Source: JAFALK01 sp042701975
Lineage (GTDB): Bacteria; Pseudomonadota; Gammaproteobacteria; Burkholderiales; Burkholderiaceae_C
Length of the DNA: 64,000 nucleotides
Assembly (NCBI GenBank): GCA_042701975.1
Contig: CP170561.1
Span: 2,418,001-2,482,000, forward strand
Direction of reading: 5' to 3'
The notes below the pieces were generated by a model. That model was not told the origin of the DNA, did not search any database, and saw nothing but the letters and a program-made list of their open reading frames with translations. Below, in pieces: positions 25,483 to 33,174 of the stretch. The translations under genes and the position numbers were made by a program. How positions within the stretch are numbered: the first letter of the stretch is position 1; each line of letters begins with the position of its first letter.

Positions 25483-25968
25483 TCAGCCCTTGGCTCGTAT
25501 GGAGCGGCACTGCAGCGCGAATCCCGTGATGAAGAGGATCAGCAAGGTCAGCAGCGCTCGGCCAACGAGCGGATCCTGCGGCCCGGTCGCCCAGGGGTGC
25601 CCAAGCGGCAGGCGCTTCAGGGTTTCGACCGTTCCAGGCACGAGCAGCAGAAAGAAGCTGAAGGACGGGCCGAACGCCTCCAGATAGGGGCGCAGGCGCC
25701 CGAGGAAGGTCAGCCGCGGCACGAGCAGGCCCGCGAACGCGGCGGCAAGGGCCAAGGCTCCCAGCACGTGCCCGGGGTTGAGGCCGCCCGTGCTGGACAG
25801 CCCGAACGACGTCAGCACCGACAGCGTCAGGCCAAACAGGTAGATGCGTCCCGCCAGCCGGGAAGCATCGATACGGCCATGGCGCACGAAGCTGTACAGG
25901 GCCGCGACGATGGGTGGGAGGCTGATCAGCGTGTGGGCGATACCCAGGGGAGAAAGGGGACTTTGCAT
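25483..25968 (-). CDS. Small integral membrane protein of unknown function
   Basis: 161 residues with four or five hydrophobic segments (around 8-27, 40-62, 68-90, 98-118, 135-155), no charged catalytic motif and no family I can name. The palindrome CTACTAGTAG lies 10 bases upstream of its ATG, and a matching palindrome precedes the tetR gene located upstream on the same strand. The pair therefore looks like a TetR-type repressor with its target membrane gene, although the two genes are separated by a terminator. A role in export or in response to a hydrophobic ligand would be guesswork. Confidence 0.75.
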   Translation of the reverse strand: MQSPLSPLGIAHTLISLPPIVAALYSFVRHGRIDASRLAGRIYLFGLTLSVLTSFGLSSTGGLNPGHVLGALALAAAFAGLLVPRLTFLGRLRPYLEAFGPSFSFFLLLVPGTVETLKRLPLGHPWATGPQDPLVGRALLTLLILFITGFALQCRSIRAKG

Positions 25969-25977
25969 GATGACAAT

Positions 25978-25992
25978 CTACTAGTAGGTAGG
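25978..25992. promoter_or_regulatory. ACTAGT-centred operator before the membrane-protein gene
   Basis: CTACTAGTAGGTAGG: the first ten bases are a perfect palindrome. The shared core CTACTAGT also occurs before tetR at 26711. Located ten bases upstream of the membrane-protein ATG on the minus strand, so a bound TetR protein would block its transcription. Confidence 0.55.
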
Positions 25993-26002
25993 TTCTATGG
26001 TC

Positions 26003-26030
26003 AAAAAAATCCGAGCAGAAAACCGCTCGG
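26003..26030 (-). terminator. Rho-independent terminator after tetR
   Basis: On the minus strand CCGAGC and GCTCGG pair around an eight-base loop, followed by seven T. It lies 13 bases beyond the tetR stop and separates its transcript from the membrane gene. Confidence 0.75.
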
Positions 26031-26043
26031 GGGTGGGGAGGGG

Positions 26044-26631
26044 TCAGGACGCCACGCCGAGGCTGCGGATCGCCGGTTTCACGATGGCGTGAAAGGCCTT
26101 GGGGTCGTTCAAGGCACGCGCAACAAGCATCGCGCCATGCACGGTGGCCATCAGCGAGCGGGCGGCTGTCGCTGCATCCTTCTCAAGGTGGATCTGGCCA
26201 AGGCGCGCTCCCTTCTTGAGAACGGATTCCAGCCAGTCGCGCAGAGCCTCGAAGTGGGCCTGCACCTCGACGGCCACTTCCTCGGGGATGGTGGGCATTT
26301 CAGTTGCAAGCATGGCGTTGATGCAGAAGGAAGGGGCGCCGCTGCGGATGCATTTCGCCCAATGCTCGGCATAGACGTCGAGCGCTGCCAGAGGATCGTT
26401 CACCTGGCTCTCGAGCAGCGACAGGCCCTCGATCATCTGTTCGCGGTGCTGGACCACCACGGTCTTGACCAGTTGCGCCTTGCTCGGGAAATGATGGTGA
26501 ATGCTGGCCTTGGTGATGCCCACCTGGGCCGCAAGGTCGGCATAGCTGAAGCTGTGATATCCCCCAGCGGTGAGCAAGGCGCGCGCCCGGCTGGCGATCT
26601 CCTGGGCCTTGGGGGAGAGTTCATCTGTCAT
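26044..26631 (-). CDS. TetR/AcrR-family transcriptional regulator
   Basis: 195 residues. N-terminal HTH domain SYADLAAQVGITKASIHHHFPSKAQLVKTVVVQHRE is characteristic; the C-terminal ligand domain is unassigned. Palindromes with an ACTAGT core lie 80 bases upstream of its own start and just before the downstream membrane-protein gene, suggesting autoregulation and local control. Ligand unknown. Confidence 0.92.
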   Translation of the reverse strand: MTDELSPKAQEIASRARALLTAGGYHSFSYADLAAQVGITKASIHHHFPSKAQLVKTVVVQHREQMIEGLSLLESQVNDPLAALDVYAEHWAKCIRSGAPSFCINAMLATEMPTIPEEVAVEVQAHFEALRDWLESVLKKGARLGQIHLEKDAATAARSLMATVHGAMLVARALNDPKAFHAIVKPAIRSLGVAS

Positions 26632-27041
26632 GGTGACTCGAGGCTGTTCGTGATGGAGGTGCGGCTCTGCGGCCGCTGGCGAAGCAGCAGCTGGAGTCGA
26701 AGTTCTACCATCCTACTAGTTGGATGATCACATTGTCAATTGACCTGTTGCATCGCCGGGTTGAATCCACCGGCGATCTGGGTCAACCATCTTCTTCAAT
26801 CACGAGCTGCGCACTGCACAGACGATCAACGCAAATCCGAGCGACCGCTGTAGGGCGTTGCCTATTGCGCGGGCATCAGCCGGGTCGGCAGCGGCACTTC
26901 TGGCGTCCGAAGCGCATCCTGCCTTCGGCCAGGAGCAGAAGTTCGACTAGAGCCGGTTTCGTGGGGGCGGACAACTTCGACGCGCCGATGCGCCAGCGAC
27001 TTGTAGTGCCCGCCGAAATCGATCACGCCGACCTGGGTCGG
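26632..27041. other. Intergenic region with tetR promoter and a short unexplained open stretch
   Basis: The left part holds the tetR operator (26711-26724). Towards 27041 the minus strand has a 60-codon open stretch containing GVIDFGGHYKSLAHRRVEVV, which looks protein-like but has no good start or identifiable family; it may be a remnant of a lost gene. I see nothing else. Confidence 0.35.
26711..26724. promoter_or_regulatory. ACTAGT-centred operator before tetR
   Basis: TCCTACTAGTTGGA, an inverted repeat with one mismatched pair, 80 bases upstream of the tetR ATG. Shares CTACTAGT with the site at 25978. Confidence 0.55.
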
Positions 27042-28880
27042 CTACCTCTTGTCCACGCTGCCGAGGCCGTTTGACGGCTGCGTAGCGTTGTTCTGTTGCT
27101 GCTGCGCTTTGATGAAGGAGTCCGCAGCCTCCAGTCCGTAGCTTCGCTCGACCTTCTGCATCGCGCTTTGCTTGTCGACGGTCCACTCCTTGAACGGCGT
27201 TTCGGATGCTGACTCGCGACGCATCTCGGCAAGGATGTCGCCGCGGGTCACACCTGTTTCCAGACGGCTGCGCCACAGCTTCGCCCATTTGGCCATGGGC
27301 CCGTCGTACACGTTTTGTGCCAGCGACCCGAGGGCTCGATAGGCGTCGTCTCCCTTGCCGGCATAGGCATAGACCAGTGCCGCGGATCTGGCGAGCGCGT
27401 CGACCTCGCGGGCGCTCTGCCAAGCCAAGATGATGTCCTGCAGCGCCGCATCACTCGGCGTGTCAGTGGCGGCCACCTCGGCCCTGAAGAAAGCCAAGGC
27501 AATTTCGGGCGATTGCGGGTTCAAGCCGTGCGCGCGTTGCAAGTGCTGCCGCGCGGCCTGGATAGAGGCGCGCCGGGAACTACCTTCACTCTGTGCGGCA
27601 AGCCGCAGGTTTGCCATGCCGGCCAAATACAGGGCCTCGAAGTTGGCGTTGTCTACCCGCAGGTCGGCATCCAGCCGAGACAAGGCCTGCTGGGGATCAC
27701 CCCAGTCGATCTGCGCCCGGCTCAAGGCGAGACGGGCCAGCGCGTCGTCCGGGAACCGGGCCGTCAGCGCTGCGACCTTCTTCAGCAACGACTCGCCGGC
27801 CTGCCGGCCCGGACAAGATTTCAAGGCGGCGTCCGCCAGAACGAACTCTCCCGCCACCTTCGACAGCGCACTGAAACTGATCCGGGCCGACGGGAGGGAC
27901 TGAGGGGCTACGCGCAAAGCCGATATGCCCCGAAGCCCATACCGCCACATCACGCTGCTGAGGTCCCGAGTCTTCACACCGAAGGCACGTTCGAACGCTA
28001 CGGTCGGCGAAGCGCCATCGCCGACGAGCATGAGGTAGCGGTTCATGCGCTTGCGGTTGTCATCCGACGACAGCATGTAGTGCACCAACAGCCAGGATTT
28101 CGCTTCGTACTCAAGACGCACCCCGGCGGCTCCGCCATAGCTGCGAGCGTTGGCGAAGTTGTTCTGCAGAACGTCGTCATATTCCAGGCTGTATCTTCGG
28201 CCGTCGTTCAAGAACTTCAGGTAGTCGGCAATGCCTTTCGGGACGCGCCCCACGACCATCTGCTGCTCGGAAAACCGAACGCTGGAGAAGTACTGGGCGA
28301 AGCCGTCGATGAACGACACCGGAGTGCGGATGTCGGTGTGGCGATACAGGAAGTGCCTCGCGTACGCCTCGAAAACGTAAGACAGGCTGTCGTTCAGCGA
28401 GGACTTGTCGAGCTGTGCGTCGCCCAAGCTGGGAATGCGATCCAACAGGACCCCAGCCCCCTGCACGCCGGATGTGCAACTGCTGTACAAGCCCACGGCA
28501 TCGCTTGGCGCGCCGTCATCCACTTCCACAAGACCCGAGAGCCGAGCGTGGAAGTAAAGCGTCAGCTTCGGCTCCTTCGGCTCGACCTGGTGCGCGGGCT
28601 GGGTATAGACGCGCAGCAGGTAATCGAGCTTTTCCAGGTTATCCAGCAACGGGGTGACGTCTTCCTCCCGGGTGTCCGAATAAACGACGAAATGCTGGCT
28701 CTCGGCACGGAACCACTTGGAGATCTCAGCCTTCTTGCCGGCCACCTGCACGCGCTCGAGGTTGACAGAGTCGGGCTGTTGGGCGCCAGTGGCGGAGCCG
28801 GCCGAAAGCAGGCATACGGCGGCGGCGAGGGCGTTCGCCCAGGAACGGTTGCGCATGGATCCCCACCTCAGAACGTTCAT
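27042..28880 (-). CDS. Exported protein of unknown function with TPR-like C-terminal half
   Basis: 612 residues from the ATG at 28880, or 604 from the ATG at 28856, which begins the signal peptide (MRNRSWANALAAAVCLLSAGSATGA) and has GAGGTGGGG upstream; both starts have a plausible ribosome-binding site. The N-terminal half (KWFRAESQHFVVYSDTREEDV, then SFIDGFAQYFSSVRF) resembles the DUF1570-like or peptidase-like region found ahead of TPRs in other exported proteins, but no HExxH zinc motif is visible. The C-terminal half (about 350-560) is helical with TPR-like spacing (ARLALSRAQIDWGDPQQALSRL, ANFEALYLAGMANLRLA). No operon partner; the NRPS gene begins downstream of a separate region. Function not assigned. 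Confidence 0.85.
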   Translation of the reverse strand: MNVLRWGSMRNRSWANALAAAVCLLSAGSATGAQQPDSVNLERVQVAGKKAEISKWFRAESQHFVVYSDTREEDVTPLLDNLEKLDYLLRVYTQPAHQVEPKEPKLTLYFHARLSGLVEVDDGAPSDAVGLYSSCTSGVQGAGVLLDRIPSLGDAQLDKSSLNDSLSYVFEAYARHFLYRHTDIRTPVSFIDGFAQYFSSVRFSEQQMVVGRVPKGIADYLKFLNDGRRYSLEYDDVLQNNFANARSYGGAAGVRLEYEAKSWLLVHYMLSSDDNRKRMNRYLMLVGDGASPTVAFERAFGVKTRDLSSVMWRYGLRGISALRVAPQSLPSARISFSALSKVAGEFVLADAALKSCPGRQAGESLLKKVAALTARFPDDALARLALSRAQIDWGDPQQALSRLDADLRVDNANFEALYLAGMANLRLAAQSEGSSRRASIQAARQHLQRAHGLNPQSPEIALAFFRAEVAATDTPSDAALQDIILAWQSAREVDALARSAALVYAYAGKGDDAYRALGSLAQNVYDGPMAKWAKLWRSRLETGVTRGDILAEMRRESASETPFKEWTVDKQSAMQKVERSYGLEAADSFIKAQQQQNNATQPSNGLGSVDKR

Positions 28881-29049
28881 CGATATCCTCTAGCGAGCTC
28901 GGACTCCTGCTTGACAGGATACCTTTCGCCGCCGCTCAGCACTGCCCATTGCTATTCGGCCTGGCTTGGTCGCATGCTGGCCGGCTGCCGCCATACCCTC
29001 ACACGATGCCGCGCCGACATGGTGCTCGTGACCCTCTCTGCGCGTCCAG

Positions 29050-32000
29050 TCAGCCGGAGCCGTGGCTCAAGTAGGGCGTGAGCACCTGCGCCAGGCCCTT
29101 GGCGTTGGTGGCCAGCAGCAGGTCACCGGTATCCTTGCCGGGCAGCGTGTGCTGGCTGGCCGCGCCGCCGGCGAGGTGCACCCAGTCCAGTTGCCGGATG
29201 CCCGGTTTGGCGACACGGTGCTTGGCGCGGACGATGGCCACCACCATGCGCGGGTCTGCCGCCACCGCCACGCGCTGGTAGCGTTTCAGCGCGCGCACGT
29301 TGGCCCGGGTCACGCGGTCTTGCAACAGCTCGGTGTTGATGCCGTGCAACAGGTCGTTCTGGGCCGCGGCCCGGCTCACGTGGCGGGTTTTGGCCAACAT
29401 GTAGCGCAGACGGGCGCCCCAGCCCAGGCCACGCATCTCTGCCGCATACAGGCGCAAGCGCCCGCGGGCGAAGCGCGCCAACTCCCATGCCGCCCCCGCT
29501 CGGGAGGGGAGCTGCCGCACCGGGTTCACCATCACGTCGCCGCCCTGGGATGATGGGTCCACCAAGCCCAGGAAGGCCACGATTTGCCCCGAGCCGCGCA
29601 GCTGGCGCATCATCTCGAACGCCACCACTCCGCCGAAGCAGATGCCCAGCAGCAGGTAAGGTCCTTGGGGCTGCGCGGCGCGCAACGCCTGCATATAGTT
29701 GGCCGCCATCTCCTCAACGGTTTCGAACGGCGGTGCGAGCCCATCCAGCCCCACCGACTGCAGGCCGTGAAACGGCTGGTCCGCTCCCAGTTCTCGCGCG
29801 AGTGCCGACAGGCCCACCACGTTGCCGTAAATCCCCGGCACCACGAACAGTGGCGGCCGGCCCGTGCCATCACCGCCAGTGATGGTGACGAGGCAGGTGG
29901 GCGTGGCAACCGCCGCCACGTCTTCGCGGTACAAGCGCGCCAGTTCGCGCACCGTTGGGGCCTGGAATAGCGTGCCCAACGGCAGCGTTTTCTTCAGCAC
30001 AGCGGTGCTATGAGCAAACACTTGAGCGGCGAGCAGCGAGTGCCCCCCCAGCTCGAAAAAGTTGTCGTCTGGTGCCACCCCGTCAACGCCCAGCACCTGC
30101 TGCCAGATCCTGCACAGTGTGCGTTCCAGCTCGTCGGCCGGCTCGGCCTTCGCGCCGAAGGCGGTGGCGCCCAGCCGCAGCGTCGGCAGTTGCGACCGGT
30201 CCACCTTTCCATTGCTGAGCACTGGCATTTGCTCCACGGCGATGAACTGCTGCGGCAGCATGGACTCGGGCAGCCTCTGGCGCAGGTGCTGGCGAAGGTC
30301 GGCCGGCGCCAGCAGGGCCTCACGCGGCTGCACATAGGCAACCAGCATGGGTGCACGTTCCGGCGGCTGGTGCAGCAGCACCGCGGCCTGGGCCACGCCC
30401 GGGTGGCCAGCCAACAGGGCTTCGATTTCGCCCAGCTCCATGCGCTGGCCGCGCAGCTTCACCTGGCCATCGTTGCGCCCCCAGCACTCCAGCAAGCCGG
30501 TGTCCAGCCAGCGGCCCAGGTCGCCGGTGCGGTACAGGCGCTCGCCCGGCTGAAACGGATGGGGAATGAAGCTACGCGCCGTCAGCGCTGGCTGGTTCAG
30601 GTAACCGCGCGCCAGTCCCACGCCACTCACCATGATCTCGCCCACCACGCCAATGGGCACTGGCTGCAGCCAGGCGTCCAGCACGTACACCTGCAAGTTG
30701 GCCACCGGCCTGCCTATGGGGACGCGTCCGGTGGTGGCGTAGCCCGGTGGGATGGCGAAGGCCACCGCGTCGATCGCGGTTTCCGTTGGCCCGTAGAAAT
30801 TGAACACCAGCAGATGCGGCAAGCGCTCCCTGAGCTGCGCCAGCAACTGGCCCTCCAGTGCCTCGCCGCCGCATACCAGGCAGCGCAAACCAGGCCAATC
30901 CAGGGCGATGCCGCTGCCCAGCAGCGCCTTCAGCAAGGTGGGCACCAGTTGCAGCACGGTGATGCCCGCCTCCGAAATCTGGCGCGCCAGCGCCACCAGG
31001 TCGCGCGCACCCTGCGGGTCGGACAGCACCACGCAGGCCCCTGCATACCAGGGTGCGAAGAACTCCAGCACCGAGGCGTCAAAACCTATCGACGTCTTCT
31101 GTAGCAGCCGATCGGACGTCCGCAGCGCCAGCGTGTCGCTGATCCACGGAATATGGTTGCAAATGGCCCGATGGCTTATCTGCACGCCCTTGGGCTGGCC
31201 GGTGGAACCCGAGGTGTAGATTACATACGCCAACTGCTGCGGCTGCACGGCCACTGCCGTTGGCCTGTCATCCCCTGCCAGCACGTGGGGAGCCCACTCG
31301 CTGGTTACGAGCAGCGCGGCCGGCAGGCCGTCAAACGCAGCGGCCTGGGCCGCATCCACCAGCACCGCGGCGGCGGCGCAGTCCTGTGCCATGAAGTGCA
31401 GGCGCTGCGGCGGCAGCTCCGGGTCCAGCGGCACGTAAACACCGCCGGCCTTCAGCACCGCGAGCAGCGCCACCGGCAGCTCCAGGCTGCGCTGCATGCA
31501 CACCACGACGCAACGCTCTGGCCTCACGCCGAGCCGGGTAAGCCGCGCAGCCAGCCGGTCTGCGCGTGCGTCCAGCTCGCGGTAGCTGAGGGCTTCGCCG
31601 TTCATCCTGATGGCAACGCCTTGCGGCCTGCGCAGCGCCTGGTGTTCGAACAACTGGTGCAGGCCCAGGCCGGATGGATACGGAACGGCTGTTTGGTTCC
31701 ATCGCACCAGCAACTGCTTGCGCTCGTCGTCCGGCAGCATGGGCAGCTGCATGACAGGCTGGGCGGGGTCTTGCAGCACGGCAATCAACAACCGCTGGAA
31801 ATGCTGGTGCATGCGCTGCACGGTGGCGGGCTCGAAGAGGTCGCTGGCGTACTCCCACACCACGTCCAGGCCATCGGCGGTTTCGGTAAGCGTCAGTGTC
31901 AGATCAAACTTGGACAGGCTGGCCGGCAACGTCACGGGTTGCACTTGCTGGCCTGGCAACACCAGCGCTCCCCGCGGATGGTTTTGCAGAGCGAACGCCA

Positions 32001-33153
32001 CCTGGTATAGCGGGTTGCGGCTGAGGTCGCGCTGTGGCTGCAACTCGGCCACCAACTGGTCGAACGGCAGTTCCTGGTTTTCATAGGCGTTCAGCGCGGT
32101 CTGACGCACAGCGGCCAGCAACTGGGCAAACTGCGGGTTGCCACCCAGACGTGTGCGCATCACCAGCGTGTTGACGAAGTAGCCGATCAGGCCCTCCAGC
32201 TCGGGGCGATTGCGGCCGGCCACCGGCACGCCGACTGCCACCTCGTCCTGCCCGGCGTGGCGCGCCAGTAGCACCTGGAACACCGCCAGCAGCAGCATGA
32301 ACAGCGTGACGTTCTCGCGCTGCGCCAGGGCCTTCAACTGGGCCAGCGTGTCGGGTTCCAGCGTGAAGGCACACTGCGCCCCTCGGTAGCTGGCCCGGGC
32401 GGGCCGGGGATTGTCGCCAGGCAGGCTCAGCGTACTCAGGTCGCGCAGCTGGCCGCGCCAGTAGGCGAGCTGGCGCTGCAACTCGGGGCTCCGTAGGCGC
32501 CGCTGCTGCCACAGCGCAAAGTCGGCGTACTGCACCGGCAATGACGCCAGGCCCGATGCGTCGCCGTCGGCGGCATACAGGGCGCCCAGCTCGGTCAGGG
32601 CCAGGCCCATGGACCAGCCGTCCGACACCACGTGGTGCAACACCAGCAACAGCAGATGCTGCTGCTTGTCCACGGGCAACACGTGCACCCGAAACAAGGG
32701 CGGCTGGGCCAGGTCAAACGGCTTCAAGGCCAGCGGCAGCAGCCTGTCCAGCCAGGCCTGCGGCGTTGCCGCCTCGCCGTCCAGCGCAGGTTCCAGGTGC
32801 AGGGCCGAGGGCTGCATTTCCGCCGCGCAGACCTGCTGGCGCACGTCGGCATCGACGAACACGCAGGCGGTGCGCAGGCTTTCGTGCCGCTGCAGCAAGG
32901 CCTGCACGGCGCGCCGCAGGCGCGCCATGTCCAGCGGGCCGGCCAGGTGAAAGGCCCGCGCCGAGTTGTACAGGCCATTGGGCCCCATCAACTGGTCAAG
33001 GAACCACAGACCCTGCTGCGCCGATGACAAGGGGACCTGGGTGTTCGGCGGCCGCTGCGGCACGGCATCGGCCGCCCCGGCTTGGCGGCCTTGGCGCAGG
33101 CGCAAGGCGAGCAGTTGCTGGCGCGCCTGGGCCGGGTCCAGCGGGGCGTTCAT
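29050..33153 (-). CDS. Non-ribosomal peptide synthetase, C-A-PCP-TE
   Basis: 1367 residues, one complete elongation and release module. Condensation domain about 38-470 with LSSAQQGLWFLDQL and active-site HHVVSDG (173-179); adenylation domain about 485-990 with YIYTSGSTGQPKGV, FNFYGPTE, YRTGDLGRW and NGKVDRSQLP; carrier domain with FFELGGHSLLAAQ; thioesterase about 1120-1367 beginning PLFVVPGIYG. The TE nucleophile is Cys1172 in GICFGG instead of the usual Ser, with Asp1199 at the spacing seen in surfactin TE. Residues at the specificity positions read by eye as D-A-L-Q-V-G-F-I-D, closest to a glutamine-type code. It starts 21 bases after the A-PCP gene. Product unknown; it should be a short acyl- or aryl-capped amino acid. 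Confidence 0.93.
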   Translation of the reverse strand: MNAPLDPAQARQQLLALRLRQGRQAGAADAVPQRPPNTQVPLSSAQQGLWFLDQLMGPNGLYNSARAFHLAGPLDMARLRRAVQALLQRHESLRTACVFVDADVRQQVCAAEMQPSALHLEPALDGEAATPQAWLDRLLPLALKPFDLAQPPLFRVHVLPVDKQQHLLLLVLHHVVSDGWSMGLALTELGALYAADGDASGLASLPVQYADFALWQQRRLRSPELQRQLAYWRGQLRDLSTLSLPGDNPRPARASYRGAQCAFTLEPDTLAQLKALAQRENVTLFMLLLAVFQVLLARHAGQDEVAVGVPVAGRNRPELEGLIGYFVNTLVMRTRLGGNPQFAQLLAAVRQTALNAYENQELPFDQLVAELQPQRDLSRNPLYQVAFALQNHPRGALVLPGQQVQPVTLPASLSKFDLTLTLTETADGLDVVWEYASDLFEPATVQRMHQHFQRLLIAVLQDPAQPVMQLPMLPDDERKQLLVRWNQTAVPYPSGLGLHQLFEHQALRRPQGVAIRMNGEALSYRELDARADRLAARLTRLGVRPERCVVVCMQRSLELPVALLAVLKAGGVYVPLDPELPPQRLHFMAQDCAAAAVLVDAAQAAAFDGLPAALLVTSEWAPHVLAGDDRPTAVAVQPQQLAYVIYTSGSTGQPKGVQISHRAICNHIPWISDTLALRTSDRLLQKTSIGFDASVLEFFAPWYAGACVVLSDPQGARDLVALARQISEAGITVLQLVPTLLKALLGSGIALDWPGLRCLVCGGEALEGQLLAQLRERLPHLLVFNFYGPTETAIDAVAFAIPPGYATTGRVPIGRPVANLQVYVLDAWLQPVPIGVVGEIMVSGVGLARGYLNQPALTARSFIPHPFQPGERLYRTGDLGRWLDTGLLECWGRNDGQVKLRGQRMELGEIEALLAGHPGVAQAAVLLHQPPERAPMLVAYVQPREALLAPADLRQHLRQRLPESMLPQQFIAVEQMPVLSNGKVDRSQLPTLRLGATAFGAKAEPADELERTLCRIWQQVLGVDGVAPDDNFFELGGHSLLAAQVFAHSTAVLKKTLPLGTLFQAPTVRELARLYREDVAAVATPTCLVTITGGDGTGRPPLFVVPGIYGNVVGLSALARELGADQPFHGLQSVGLDGLAPPFETVEEMAANYMQALRAAQPQGPYLLLGICFGGVVAFEMMRQLRGSGQIVAFLGLVDPSSQGGDVMVNPVRQLPSRAGAAWELARFARGRLRLYAAEMRGLGWGARLRYMLAKTRHVSRAAAQNDLLHGINTELLQDRVTRANVRALKRYQRVAVAADPRMVVAIVRAKHRVAKPGIRQLDWVHLAGGAASQHTLPGKDTGDLLLATNAKGLAQVLTPYLSHGSG

Positions 33154-33174
33154 GGGGCGCGGCCCGCCCGGCGC

